A stretch of 64,000 nt of DNA. Origin: Bog-473 sp963791455. Lineage in GTDB: Bacteria; Actinomycetota; Acidimicrobiia; Acidimicrobiales; RAAP-2. The DNA lies in the NCBI GenBank assembly GCA_963791455.1, contig CAWBSM010000004.1, forward strand, positions 620,001-684,000, in the 5' to 3' direction. The number at the start of each line of letters is the position of its first letter. Position 1 is the first letter of the stretch. The notes under the pieces were generated by a model. The model was given only the letters and a program-made list of their open reading frames with translations. It made no database searches and had not been told where the DNA came from. The position numbers were made by a program, and so were the translations under genes. Shown here piece after piece: positions 51,499 to 59,600 of this stretch.

Positions 51499-54400
51499 CT
51501 AGGAGCCGATCGTCCCTGCCCGGCCCGCGTCCCTCCACTCGGAGGGCTCGCCTAGGAGTTGGACGCTTCGGCCGGCCAGCGCCGGACCGGTACTGTGCAG
51601 ATGACAGCGAACCGTGCTGCCGGTCGGAGTGGCATAAGGCTCTGGCTCCAGGTGGGCGCATATCTCCATGGCAAACGGGCAACGGGTTTTGAATCGACAC
51701 CCTTGCCCGTCGCTGGTCGCCTCCCCGACTTCGCCCCGCAGAAGGATTCTCTTCCGGTCGTGCTGTCGGGTTGGGTCCGGCACGGGGATAGAAGAAAGCA
51801 GGGCGGCCGTGTACGGATGGGTGGGTCGCTCGTAGACCTCGTCGGCGTCGCCCTCCTCGACGATCTGGCCGAGATACATAACAGCGATCCGGTCGCTGAT
51901 GTGACGGACCACGGAAAGGTCATGGGCAATGAAAAGGTAGGCGACGTCCAATTCGTGCTGCAAGTTTGTGAACAGATTGATCACCTGGGACTGGGTGGAG
52001 ACGTCGAGCGAGCTCACCGGCTCGTCACACACGAGCAGCCGAGGCTCCAGCGCCAGCGCCCGTGCGATCGCAATCCGCTGGCGCTGCCCGCCGGAAAATT
52101 CGTGAGGTTGGCGAGATAGCACGTGCAAACCGAGCCCGACGTGGTCCAGGAGCTGCACCACCCGCTGCTCGCGCTCGGTTCGGCTCATCGAGGTGTGGAT
52201 GGCCAGGGGCTCGCCGACGATGTCGGCGATGCTCTGCCTGGGGTCGAGCGATGAATAGGGGTCCTGGAAGACAATTTGCATCGTCTCCCGGTGCCGACGA
52301 AGTGCAGGTCCGTGCAGCGAACTGATGTCCTTGCCGTCCACCACGATTGTTCCGGCAGTTGGGTCGATGAGGCGAAGAACTAGCCGGGCCAGGGTGGACT
52401 TGCCCGAGCCGCTCTCCCCCACCAGACCGAGGGTCGCACCGGCCTCGATGCGCAAGCTGACGTCGTCGACCGCACGGACCGTTCCGCTGATCCTCCGGAG
52501 CACTCCGCTCCGGAGGGGGAAGTCCTTGGTGAGGTCGGTCACCTCGAGCACGGGCATTCCGTCCTGCGTCGAGGGTAGGGTCCCCCCGCCGGGGCTCGCC
52601 GTGGCTGCACTCCCGGACTCGATGGGCGGGCCTGACAGGACGAGCTCGTCCTGCCTGACGCAGCGAGCCAATGCGACGGTATCGTGACCGTCTCCCACCG
52701 GCCCCGCCGCTGCACGGATGGGTACGGGTGCAGCCGAGCAGGCGTCCTGGGCGTAGGAGCAACGCGGCGCAAACCGGCAGCCTGCTGGGAAGAGATCCGG
52801 TCGTGGCACCATCCCCGGGATGGAATGCAATGGCTCACCTCTCGGCGTGAGCTGGGGAATGGAGTGGAGGAGGGCCTCGGTGTACGGGTGCCGAGGGAGA
52901 GCGAATAGGTCCCTTGCGGCCCTGTGTTCGACGATCTGACCGGCGTACATGACCACCACGTCGTCAGCAACGTCGGCGATCACGCCGAGGTCATGGGTGA
53001 CGAAGATCATCGCCATGTCCTCCTCGCGTTGGAGCGTGTGTAGAAGGTCGACGATTTGCGCCTGTGTCGTGACATCCAGAGCCGTGGTGGGCTCGTCCGC
53101 GATCAGGAGCTTCGGCGAGCACGACAGCGCCATGGCGATCATGACGCGCTGGCGCATGCCTCCCGAGAATGCGTGCGGGTAGTCCTCGGCCCGGATGCCG
53201 GCGCGGGGGATCTCAACCCGGTCGAGCATCTGGACGGCGATTTTCCAAGCAACGGCGCGACTGATCCCCAAATGCGTGCGCACCTGTTCGGCGATCTGGT
53301 TACCGACAGTGAAAGCCGGGTTCAGACTCGTCATCGGCTCCTGGAAGATCATCGCGATGTCGTTGCCGCGCAGCTTGCGCAGGCCGGCTTGGTCGAGGCT
53401 GGTGAGCTCTCGCTGTTCGAACCGGATGGAACCGGCTACCCGGGAAACCTGGGCCGGAAGGAGTCCCATGACCGCGAGCGCCGAGACGGTCTTGCCCGAA
53501 CCGCTCTCACCCACCAGGCCTAGCGTCCTCCCTCGATGTACCACGAAGTCGGCGTCCTCCATGACGGGAAGCCACTCCTGTCGAGTGAGGAACTCGATCC
53601 GAAGGCCGTGGACCTGGAGGAGAGCGGCCTCGGGCTCGGGGGCCAGCTGCACCTCGGACGTGGCGGCACCGTGCCGTGCCAGGCGTCTCCACCGGCCCTC
53701 CCGTTCACCGCCCACGAGGCCGCTTCCCGACGGCCGCTCTCGACCCAGCGAGTCCCGCAGGCCGTCTGCCACCAGGTTGAAGGCCAAGACCGTCAGCATG
53801 ATGGCGATCCCGGGGAAGAGCACCGCCCAGGGTGCCGAGTTGATGAACTGAAACCCCTCCTGCAGCATTCCGCCCCAGCTCGGGGTGGGCGGCTGTTCGC
53901 CGATTCCGAGGAAGCTCAAGCCGGCCTCGGTCAGCAGGGCAAAACCGAGAGCAAGCGCGAGCTGAATGATGATCGGCGAGGCGACGTTGGGTACGACATG
54001 CCGCCCGATGAGGCGTTTGGAAGTGGCACCGAGACTCCGGGCGGACTCGATATACGCCTCCTCCCGAACCGCGATGACCTCCCCACGGAGCAACCTCACG
54101 AAGCTCGGGACGAACACGATGGCGATGGCAATGGATGCGTCGTTGACGTCGGCGCCGAGCAACGCGGCCACCGTCAAAGCCAGGATCAGTGGCGGGAAGG
54201 AGAAGAGGGCGTCCATCGCCCGCATGATCACGGAGTCCACCGCACCCCGGAAGAACCCGGCGATCAAGCCGAGTGGGATGGCGATCGCAGCGGCGATGCC
54301 CACGATTTCGAACGCTGCCCGCAACGAAATGCGAGCGCCCCAAATCAGACGGCTCAGAATGTCGCGTCCGAGATCGTCGGTGCCGAGCCAATGCGAGAAC

Positions 54401-54651
54401 GACGGCCCGGCGTTGATGGCGTTGATGTCCTGGGCGTCCGGAGGGTGGGGCGCCACCAGCGGAGCGAAGATTGCAGCGACGATCACGATCAGGAGAAAGA
54501 TCAAGCCGGCGATGGCCCAACGCTGATGGAGGAACCGGACCCAGAATCCCGGGCGCCGTTCGGGCAGCTCGTCAGAACGGTCCCCGGTCTCGGGGATCGG
54601 GGTGAGGCCGACGAACGGGTCGTCGGCGCCGGGCGGGCTCCATGTGCTCAT
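51499..54651 (-). CDS. Dipeptide/oligopeptide ABC transporter: permease (DppC) + two ATPases (DppD, DppF) in one chain
   Basis: 1050 residues. Residues about 30-310: DppC-type permease with 'RWAIAGLIFLLIVIVAAIFA', 'LGTDDLGRDILSRLIWGARI' and the EAA loop 'ESARSLGATSKRLIGRHVVP'. Residues about 330-640: first ATPase, Walker A 'GESGSGKT', 'FSGGMRQRV', Walker B 'LLIADEPTTALD', and an oligopeptide-type Cys tail ('CRFAPRCSYAQDAC'). Residues about 690-1010: second ATPase, 'GESGSGKS', 'FSGGQRQRI', 'LLVCDEPVSSLD', with Cys tail ('CRFKTRCPFAMEIC'). All ATPase motifs are intact. The chain follows DppB by 10 bp. Two ATPases in one chain are common; adding the permease is unusual. Confidence 0.92.
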   Translation of the reverse strand: MSTWSPPGADDPFVGLTPIPETGDRSDELPERRPGFWVRFLHQRWAIAGLIFLLIVIVAAIFAPLVAPHPPDAQDINAINAGPSFSHWLGTDDLGRDILSRLIWGARISLRAAFEIVGIAAAIAIPLGLIAGFFRGAVDSVIMRAMDALFSFPPLILALTVAALLGADVNDASIAIAIVFVPSFVRLLRGEVIAVREEAYIESARSLGATSKRLIGRHVVPNVASPIIIQLALALGFALLTEAGLSFLGIGEQPPTPSWGGMLQEGFQFINSAPWAVLFPGIAIMLTVLAFNLVADGLRDSLGRERPSGSGLVGGEREGRWRRLARHGAATSEVQLAPEPEAALLQVHGLRIEFLTRQEWLPVMEDADFVVHRGRTLGLVGESGSGKTVSALAVMGLLPAQVSRVAGSIRFEQRELTSLDQAGLRKLRGNDIAMIFQEPMTSLNPAFTVGNQIAEQVRTHLGISRAVAWKIAVQMLDRVEIPRAGIRAEDYPHAFSGGMRQRVMIAMALSCSPKLLIADEPTTALDVTTQAQIVDLLHTLQREEDMAMIFVTHDLGVIADVADDVVVMYAGQIVEHRAARDLFALPRHPYTEALLHSIPQLTPRGEPLHSIPGMVPRPDLFPAGCRFAPRCSYAQDACSAAPVPIRAAAGPVGDGHDTVALARCVRQDELVLSGPPIESGSAATASPGGGTLPSTQDGMPVLEVTDLTKDFPLRSGVLRRISGTVRAVDDVSLRIEAGATLGLVGESGSGKSTLARLVLRLIDPTAGTIVVDGKDISSLHGPALRRHRETMQIVFQDPYSSLDPRQSIADIVGEPLAIHTSMSRTEREQRVVQLLDHVGLGLHVLSRQPHEFSGGQRQRIAIARALALEPRLLVCDEPVSSLDVSTQSQVINLFTNLQHELDVAYLFIAHDLSVVRHISDRIAVMYLGQIVEEGDADEVYERPTHPYTAALLSSIPVPDPTRQHDRKRILLRGEVGEATSDGQGCRFKTRCPFAMEICAHLEPEPYATPTGSTVRCHLHSTGPALAGRSVQLLGEPSEWRDAGRAGTIGS

Positions 54652-54661
54652 CGATGCGCCC

Positions 54662-55627
54662 TCACGACAGTCGAACCTTCGGGTTCAGGTAGGCATAGAC
54701 GACGTCGACGAAGAGGTTGATCAGGACGAACGAAGTGGCCACCACCAGGACCACGCCCTGAATTTCCGGGATGTCCTTGTCGTTGATGGCCTGGATGATG
54801 TACGTGCCCAGCCCTGGCAGGGAGAAGATCTGTTCGATGATCAAAGTGCCGCCGAGCAGGTAACCGAATTGGATGCCGATGACCGTGACGGCGGGACTGA
54901 GGGCGTTCTTCAGAGCGTGTTTTCCGACCACCATGCGTGGGCTTAGGCCCTTGGCCACTGCGGTGCGCATGTAGTCCTGATCCAAAGTGTCGATCAGGGC
55001 ACCGCGCACTTGGCGTGCGATTACCGCAGAACCGCCGATGCCGAGCGCCAGCCACGGCAGGAGCAGGTCCTGGAACCATTCCGCGGGCGACTGGGTGAAC
55101 GGCGTGTACCCGAGCGCGGGAAGCCAACCCAGCTTTACTGCGAAGACAATCACGAGGATCATGGCCAGCCAGAAATCAGGAATGGCCACGGCGATGCTCG
55201 AGCCTACGGTGACCAGACGGTCGCGGGCGGTGCCCTGGTGGAGCCCGGACACGATACCCGAGGGGAGGCCGAGCAGAATGGCGACGATCATGCCTCCGAC
55301 CGCCACGCTCAACGTGATCGGGAACCGGGCCGCGATGCCCGACTCCACCGTCTCATTGTTGAACAGTGAGTTGCCCAAGTTTCCCTGAAGCGCCGCCTTC
55401 AACCAATTCCAGTATTGGACGAAGAACCCTTCGTTCAGGTGTAGCTGCGCGGTGATCTTGGCAATCTCCGCAGGGGTTGCCTTTGTGCCGCCGGCGAGAG
55501 CGACGGCTGGATTGCCGGGGATGATGAGGATGAGCGAGTACACGCCCAAAGAGATGAGGAACAACAGCAGAACGGTGATGAGCAGCCGACGGGCTACGAA
55601 GGTCAGAAGAGAGCCACCGCTGGACAC
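54662..55627 (-). CDS. dppB: Dipeptide/oligopeptide ABC transporter permease DppB
   Basis: 321 residues. N-terminal helix 'VARRLLITVLLLFLISLGVY', then five more helices and the EAA loop 'MRTAVAKGLSPRMVVGKHAL'. The C-terminal 'INLFVDVVYAYLNPKVRLS' is typical of DppB/OppB. It pairs with the DppC domain of the next gene to form the membrane channel. 38 bp after the binding-protein gene; one operon. Confidence 0.9.
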   Translation of the reverse strand: MSSGGSLLTFVARRLLITVLLLFLISLGVYSLILIIPGNPAVALAGGTKATPAEIAKITAQLHLNEGFFVQYWNWLKAALQGNLGNSLFNNETVESGIAARFPITLSVAVGGMIVAILLGLPSGIVSGLHQGTARDRLVTVGSSIAVAIPDFWLAMILVIVFAVKLGWLPALGYTPFTQSPAEWFQDLLLPWLALGIGGSAVIARQVRGALIDTLDQDYMRTAVAKGLSPRMVVGKHALKNALSPAVTVIGIQFGYLLGGTLIIEQIFSLPGLGTYIIQAINDKDIPEIQGVVLVVATSFVLINLFVDVVYAYLNPKVRLS

Positions 55628-55665
55628 GACCGACGACGACTAGCTCGTGCGGCCCACGACGGCGG

Positions 55666-57288
55666 CTACTTCTTTATGTAGATGCCAGCGAGGTTCGAGC
55701 GGCACTGCCCGATCGGCGCGAGCACGTTCCCACCGACACGGTTCTTGTTGTAAGCCACGATCGACGGCATGAACACCACCGGGACAAGGAGCCCCTGCTG
55801 CAGCACTGTCTTGTCGATCTCCTGCATCAGCGGGCCTTGCAGGCTCGCGCTCAAGGAGGCGTTGGCCTGTTCGATCAGCGGCGTCAGCTGCTGGTTCACC
55901 GAACCGAGCGCGTTCGCCGGGAAGCCAGAGGGCTCGAAGAGGGCCTCGAAGCTGTTGGTGATGTCGGCACCGTTGGAGAGTTCTTCGCTCAGCACGGCGT
56001 CCCCCTGCTTCTTGATGTAGACGTCGGTAAGGAAGTCCGAGCCGGGTATCTGTTGCAGGTTGGCCGTGAACCCAGACGCAGTCAGTTCCTGCTGGATCAG
56101 GGCGGCCGCCCGAGCGTACGTCGCATCACCCGCAGGAATGATCAGAGTAAACGTCACGCCCTTCGGGTAACCGGCCGCCTTGAGCATGTTCTTCGCCTTT
56201 GACGGGTTGTAGGCATCAAAGGTGCCGAGCGACTTCGAGTAGCCCGGCGACCACGAAGGGACCGCCTGGTACGCTGGCTCACCAAGCCCGTCGAAGACGA
56301 CCTTGTTCACGGCCGGACGGTCTACGGCATACTCGAGGGCGGCCCGAACCTTCTCGTTGGCGAACGGCCCCGTGTTCTGGCGGAGCTCGATGGACATGTA
56401 GTCGTAGGACTTGGTGACCGATATCCCGATATTGGAGTCGCCCTTCAGCTGCGGGTAGTTCTCCGGCTCGACTTCGATCATGTCGACCGCGCCAGACGTG
56501 AGCGCGGTGGCGGCCTCAGGCCCCTGCGTCACCTGGGTGAAGTCCACACCCCCGAGCGGATAAGCACTCGAGTCCCAGTACTTGGGATTCTTGGCGAGCA
56601 CGATAGACGACCCCTGCCGGTAGTTCTTCAGCACGTAAGGCCCGGCGCCTACCGGCTGGCTCGACTGCGACGAGATGGCGTTGGCCGGATAGATCTGGCC
56701 GTCGACGTAGGTCATCGCCCACAGGAAATCGCCGGCTGTCGGCTTGCTCAGGTTGACTACCACGGTTGAGGGATCGGGCGTCTGGATGTTGGAGATCGCG
56801 AACAGCGACGATCGCAGGGGACTCGTCTTGGTGTGGTTCAGGCTGGCCGCTACGTCCGCCGATGTCACCGGTTGGCCGTTGGAGAAATCGAGGCCCGGCC
56901 GGATATGGAAGGTGACGGTGGATCCGTTGTTGGAGATAGTCCAGCTCTGGGCCACTCCCCCTCCGATGGCGGTGTTCCCGGGCGTTGTCATCGACTGGTA
57001 GATGTTGGCGGTGACCGTGTACGAGCAGTCGTTCTGCTCAGTCGCCGGTGCGAAATCGTTGCTGAACTCGTTGTTGAGGTCGAACCCGTACTTCAGCACC
57101 CCGTTGGGGTTGATGTTGGAGGACGAGGCGCCGGCAGGCTCACCCGTCGACAGCGCCTGGCCCAACGGGGTCACGAGAGCCCCGGCGACCCCAAGGGCAA
57201 CCACGTTCCGGTGCATCCCTCGCCGGCGACCCCTCGACGTCGCATCCGCTCCGTTCGTACGGCCCCGCTCCTGCCCCTTGAACTCCAT
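55666..57288 (-). CDS. ABC transporter substrate-binding protein, family 5 (DppA/OppA-like)
   Basis: 540 residues, ATG with GGGGGGA about six bases upstream. A basic N terminus and 'NVVALGVAGALVTPLG' form a signal peptide without a lipobox Cys. SBP family 5 features: 'IYQSMTTPGNTAIGGGVAQS', 'FHIRPGLDFSNGQPVTSADV', 'PVGAGPYVLKNYRQGSSIV', 'NEKVRAALEYAVDRPAVNKV'. Extracytoplasmic peptide or other solute receptor. The ligand is unknown. First gene of the operon. Confidence 0.9.
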   Translation of the reverse strand: MEFKGQERGRTNGADATSRGRRRGMHRNVVALGVAGALVTPLGQALSTGEPAGASSSNINPNGVLKYGFDLNNEFSNDFAPATEQNDCSYTVTANIYQSMTTPGNTAIGGGVAQSWTISNNGSTVTFHIRPGLDFSNGQPVTSADVAASLNHTKTSPLRSSLFAISNIQTPDPSTVVVNLSKPTAGDFLWAMTYVDGQIYPANAISSQSSQPVGAGPYVLKNYRQGSSIVLAKNPKYWDSSAYPLGGVDFTQVTQGPEAATALTSGAVDMIEVEPENYPQLKGDSNIGISVTKSYDYMSIELRQNTGPFANEKVRAALEYAVDRPAVNKVVFDGLGEPAYQAVPSWSPGYSKSLGTFDAYNPSKAKNMLKAAGYPKGVTFTLIIPAGDATYARAAALIQQELTASGFTANLQQIPGSDFLTDVYIKKQGDAVLSEELSNGADITNSFEALFEPSGFPANALGSVNQQLTPLIEQANASLSASLQGPLMQEIDKTVLQQGLLVPVVFMPSIVAYNKNRVGGNVLAPIGQCRSNLAGIYIKK

Positions 57289-57345
57289 GTCGATCCCCCC
57301 GACTCAGTCCGGTCCCATCCGGGAGGCGATGCCTCCGGTAGCGGG

Positions 57346-57374
57346 AATATAACCATTTACTGACACTCAGTCAG
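57346..57374 (-). promoter_or_regulatory. Promoter of the peptide ABC operon with a candidate operator
   Basis: Minus strand: TATATT (57346-57351) as -10. CTGAC-TGAGT-GTCAG at 57360-57374 is a perfect 5-5-5 inverted repeat lying over the -35 region. A repressor bound there would block transcription. No regulator gene is adjacent. Confidence 0.5.
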
Positions 57375-58242
57375 GTAGGCCCCAAAAGGGCAAGCCCTCC
57401 GCCGTCGACGGTGTTCGACTTCCGGCAGCCCCCGAATGAGGCATCTTGTTGGTCCCGGGCGTGCGGTGATTTGCCCCTGATGCCGGCAGAAAACCCAATT
57501 ACTTCATGCCCTGGTGCACCATCCTCGTTTTCGGTCCGACGATGCCTGGTGCCTCTCGTGATGCGCTCGGCAACGACCAGCACTGGAGCCTCTCGTTTTT
57601 CGAGGAGAAAGGCGCATCTCGCCCCTCTGCGATCGACGGCCTCGCCCGCTCTCTTTTGCCACCCGAAAGGCCTGGGCCTCGCTATTGCCACCGGCCTCTA
57701 AGCTAAGCGGCCTGCTTCCTGTGGTTGAGCAGAATCATCTCAGCCTCTGACGATTGGAGATCGGGTCCCCAGGCCAATGGGAAGGGGCTCGTCGCGCCGT
57801 CTCTCGCAATCTCAGCATCGAACAACCCACAAACCATCGGCGGATCGGTAAATTTCTGGTTGGTGGTGGGCGCTCGGCATCGCTTTGGAACGTAGCCAGG
57901 GCACCTGGGACGATCAAAGCGTGTCCCGTCACGTTCGACTAACGGTCACGTGACGATCACGCGGCGCTGAGCGGCGACCTGCATGGACCGCCCACTGTCG
58001 GCCGCTCGCCAACACGTCGGCGGCCATGACCAGGAGCCGAACGATTGCTGGTGCCCTCGCAACGGAGCTCGGCTTTCTGCCCGCGAAGTGCGACCCTGCA
58101 GAGCCGGCTTGTGGTAGCCCTGCTGCTGTAGGGAGACGGTTCGTTTCGCAGCTCGCTGCGACGTCCTCTTTTCCTTCGCCCGCGGCAACGGACCGCACAG
58201 GGGAATGCGATGCTCGCCACCTACGCGCTGCCTCAACCTCCC
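57375..58242. other. Gene-poor interval
   Basis: About 870 bp. Open frames exist on both strands but none has a recognisable domain or good start. The lower GC (parts are AT-richer than neighbours) and stop density suggest non-coding or decayed DNA. It contains the palindrome GTCACGTGAC (57945-57954). Confidence 0.5.
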
Positions 58243-58752
58243 TCACGGTTTGTTCTTTTGATTCGTCACGGCAGAGAGCTGTTGCAGCGTTGTGACCAGG
58301 TCCGCGTACAGGTTCACGTTCTTACGAACCTCGGTTTGATACCTCGCCACTTCAGAGTGATATCTGGTTTGCCAGCGATCTGCATCCTGGTGTTGCTGAA
58401 ACGCAACGACGATCGCAGCGGACAACAAGATCACCAAAAGGCAAACGACAACCAGCATCCCCCAAATGCGGTTCCGTATCTCGAAGGTCGGCGCGGCCGG
58501 CGGTGCAGAGGGCTCCGGGGGACCGCTCGTTCTCGGCCAGTGATATTGGTCTCTCGCCGATTCTCGGTACGAAGCTAGAGGGATCGGTGAAGGGGGGGCG
58601 GCGATTGTCGCATCCGCGCTGACGCTTGGTCCGACATCTAGGAACTCAACACCGTTGCTTCGCACCAGCTGCGTCGGGAGGCCGTTGTCATCAAAGTACC
58701 GCTCCGGATGACGACCGGTGGGGTCTTGGAACCACCCTGGAAAGCCCCTCAT
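58243..58752 (-). CDS. DUF2510 membrane protein with C-terminal coiled coil
   Basis: 169 residues from the ATG at 58750-58752, with AGGAGG five bases upstream. N-terminal DUF2510: 'GWFQDPTGRHPERYFDDNG' (Trp, Asp-Pro, Gly-Arg, Arg-Tyr). A Pro-rich linker, one membrane helix ('GMLVVVCLLVILLSAAIVVA') and a C-terminal helix 'VARYQTEVRKNVNLYADLVT' with heptad-like pattern. DUF2510 is an actinobacterial cytoplasmic domain of unknown role in membrane proteins; the helix would be outside. Confidence 0.75.
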   Translation of the reverse strand: MRGFPGWFQDPTGRHPERYFDDNGLPTQLVRSNGVEFLDVGPSVSADATIAAPPSPIPLASYRESARDQYHWPRTSGPPEPSAPPAAPTFEIRNRIWGMLVVVCLLVILLSAAIVVAFQQHQDADRWQTRYHSEVARYQTEVRKNVNLYADLVTTLQQLSAVTNQKNKP

Positions 58753-59044
58753 GACCACCTCCTATCTCGGCATTGTCCAATCTCGATTCCATCGGGCTGC
58801 TTCGGGTCGAGACAATGAACCAGGTCGACAGTCTCGCCTCAGGCTTGGTGCAGGCCGCGTATCCTGGGAGAGACGAGGCCAAATGGTCAAGACCATCATG
58901 GATCCGTCCACCGTCTTCGCAAACCGGTCGCATGGCTCTCGTGATCTGGCGAAGGTGCCCCATCGGCTCCAGCGCCTGCTGGGCTGGGTCGGGAGAGGCA
59001 TCATCCTCGGTCGGCATCTTTCGCTCAGCGAGCTCGGAGCCCAC

Positions 59045-59171
59045 CTGGACTAAACCTCGACCGCAGGTTTAGAAGTTGTCGGGCTCCGATCCAGCCGACC
59101 CAGCTGACCAAGTTCTCACAACTCTCCGGTCCAATGAACGCGAAGGGTGCCGCGTCGTATAGTCCCTCACT
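59045..59171 (+). promoter_or_regulatory. Promoter-like region for a small gene
   Basis: TGAACG (59135-59140), 17 bases, TATAGT (59158-59163), then GTG at 59172. This is the layout of a leaderless gene. The rest of the interval shows nothing. Confidence 0.35.
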
Positions 59172-59396
59172 GTGAGAGCTCTCCCCCGGCCACCGCGTGA
59201 GATCAACTGGGCTGAGGTCGCGGCGAGGGCCACGGAAACAGTGGGTGTCGAACGGATCGCAGAGTTCAGCAATCGATTCAGAATAAGGATGTTGTCTGCT
59301 GCCGAAGCATTCCGTCCTGGCAATCCCGAGGTGTTCCGTTCCGACGCCGCTCGACCCGCGACGTCGTCCCGCGATCAAGGGGCCGTCTCCTCGTGA
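59172..59396 (+). CDS. Possible 74-residue hypothetical protein
   Basis: GTG start 8 bases after a good TATAGT box. 'REINWAEVAARATETVGVER' and 'IAEFSNRFRIRMLSAAEAFR' read as amphipathic helices. No family recognised; the C-terminal part is low in information. The reverse strand is also open, so the call is uncertain. Confidence 0.35.
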   Translation: MRALPRPPREINWAEVAARATETVGVERIAEFSNRFRIRMLSAAEAFRPGNPEVFRSDAARPATSSRDQGAVSS

Positions 59397-59600
59397 ACAG
59401 GTGGGCGCCGAGGAAGCCGAACCCCTGCTGTCGGCTGTAATTCAGGGGAAAACGAGCGGGCCTATTCACCAGCGCAACGCGGGTCGCATCTGGGTGAACG
59501 GGCCACAACTAACTACCCTGCCGGCGCCGAGGGCGATCGCCGCCGAGCCGGGCATTCGCATGATGGCGCACTCACGCTGGCCGTGGGGCGCCGAGACGGC
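59397..59600. other. Short intergenic region
   Basis: About 200 bp between the small gene and the end of the EAL gene. Nothing recognised. Confidence 0.4.

Noticed and set aside
58691..59044. 117-residue minus-strand frame before the DUF2510 gene
   Set aside because: No domain, overlaps the DUF2510 start by 62 bp, and the plus strand is equally open.
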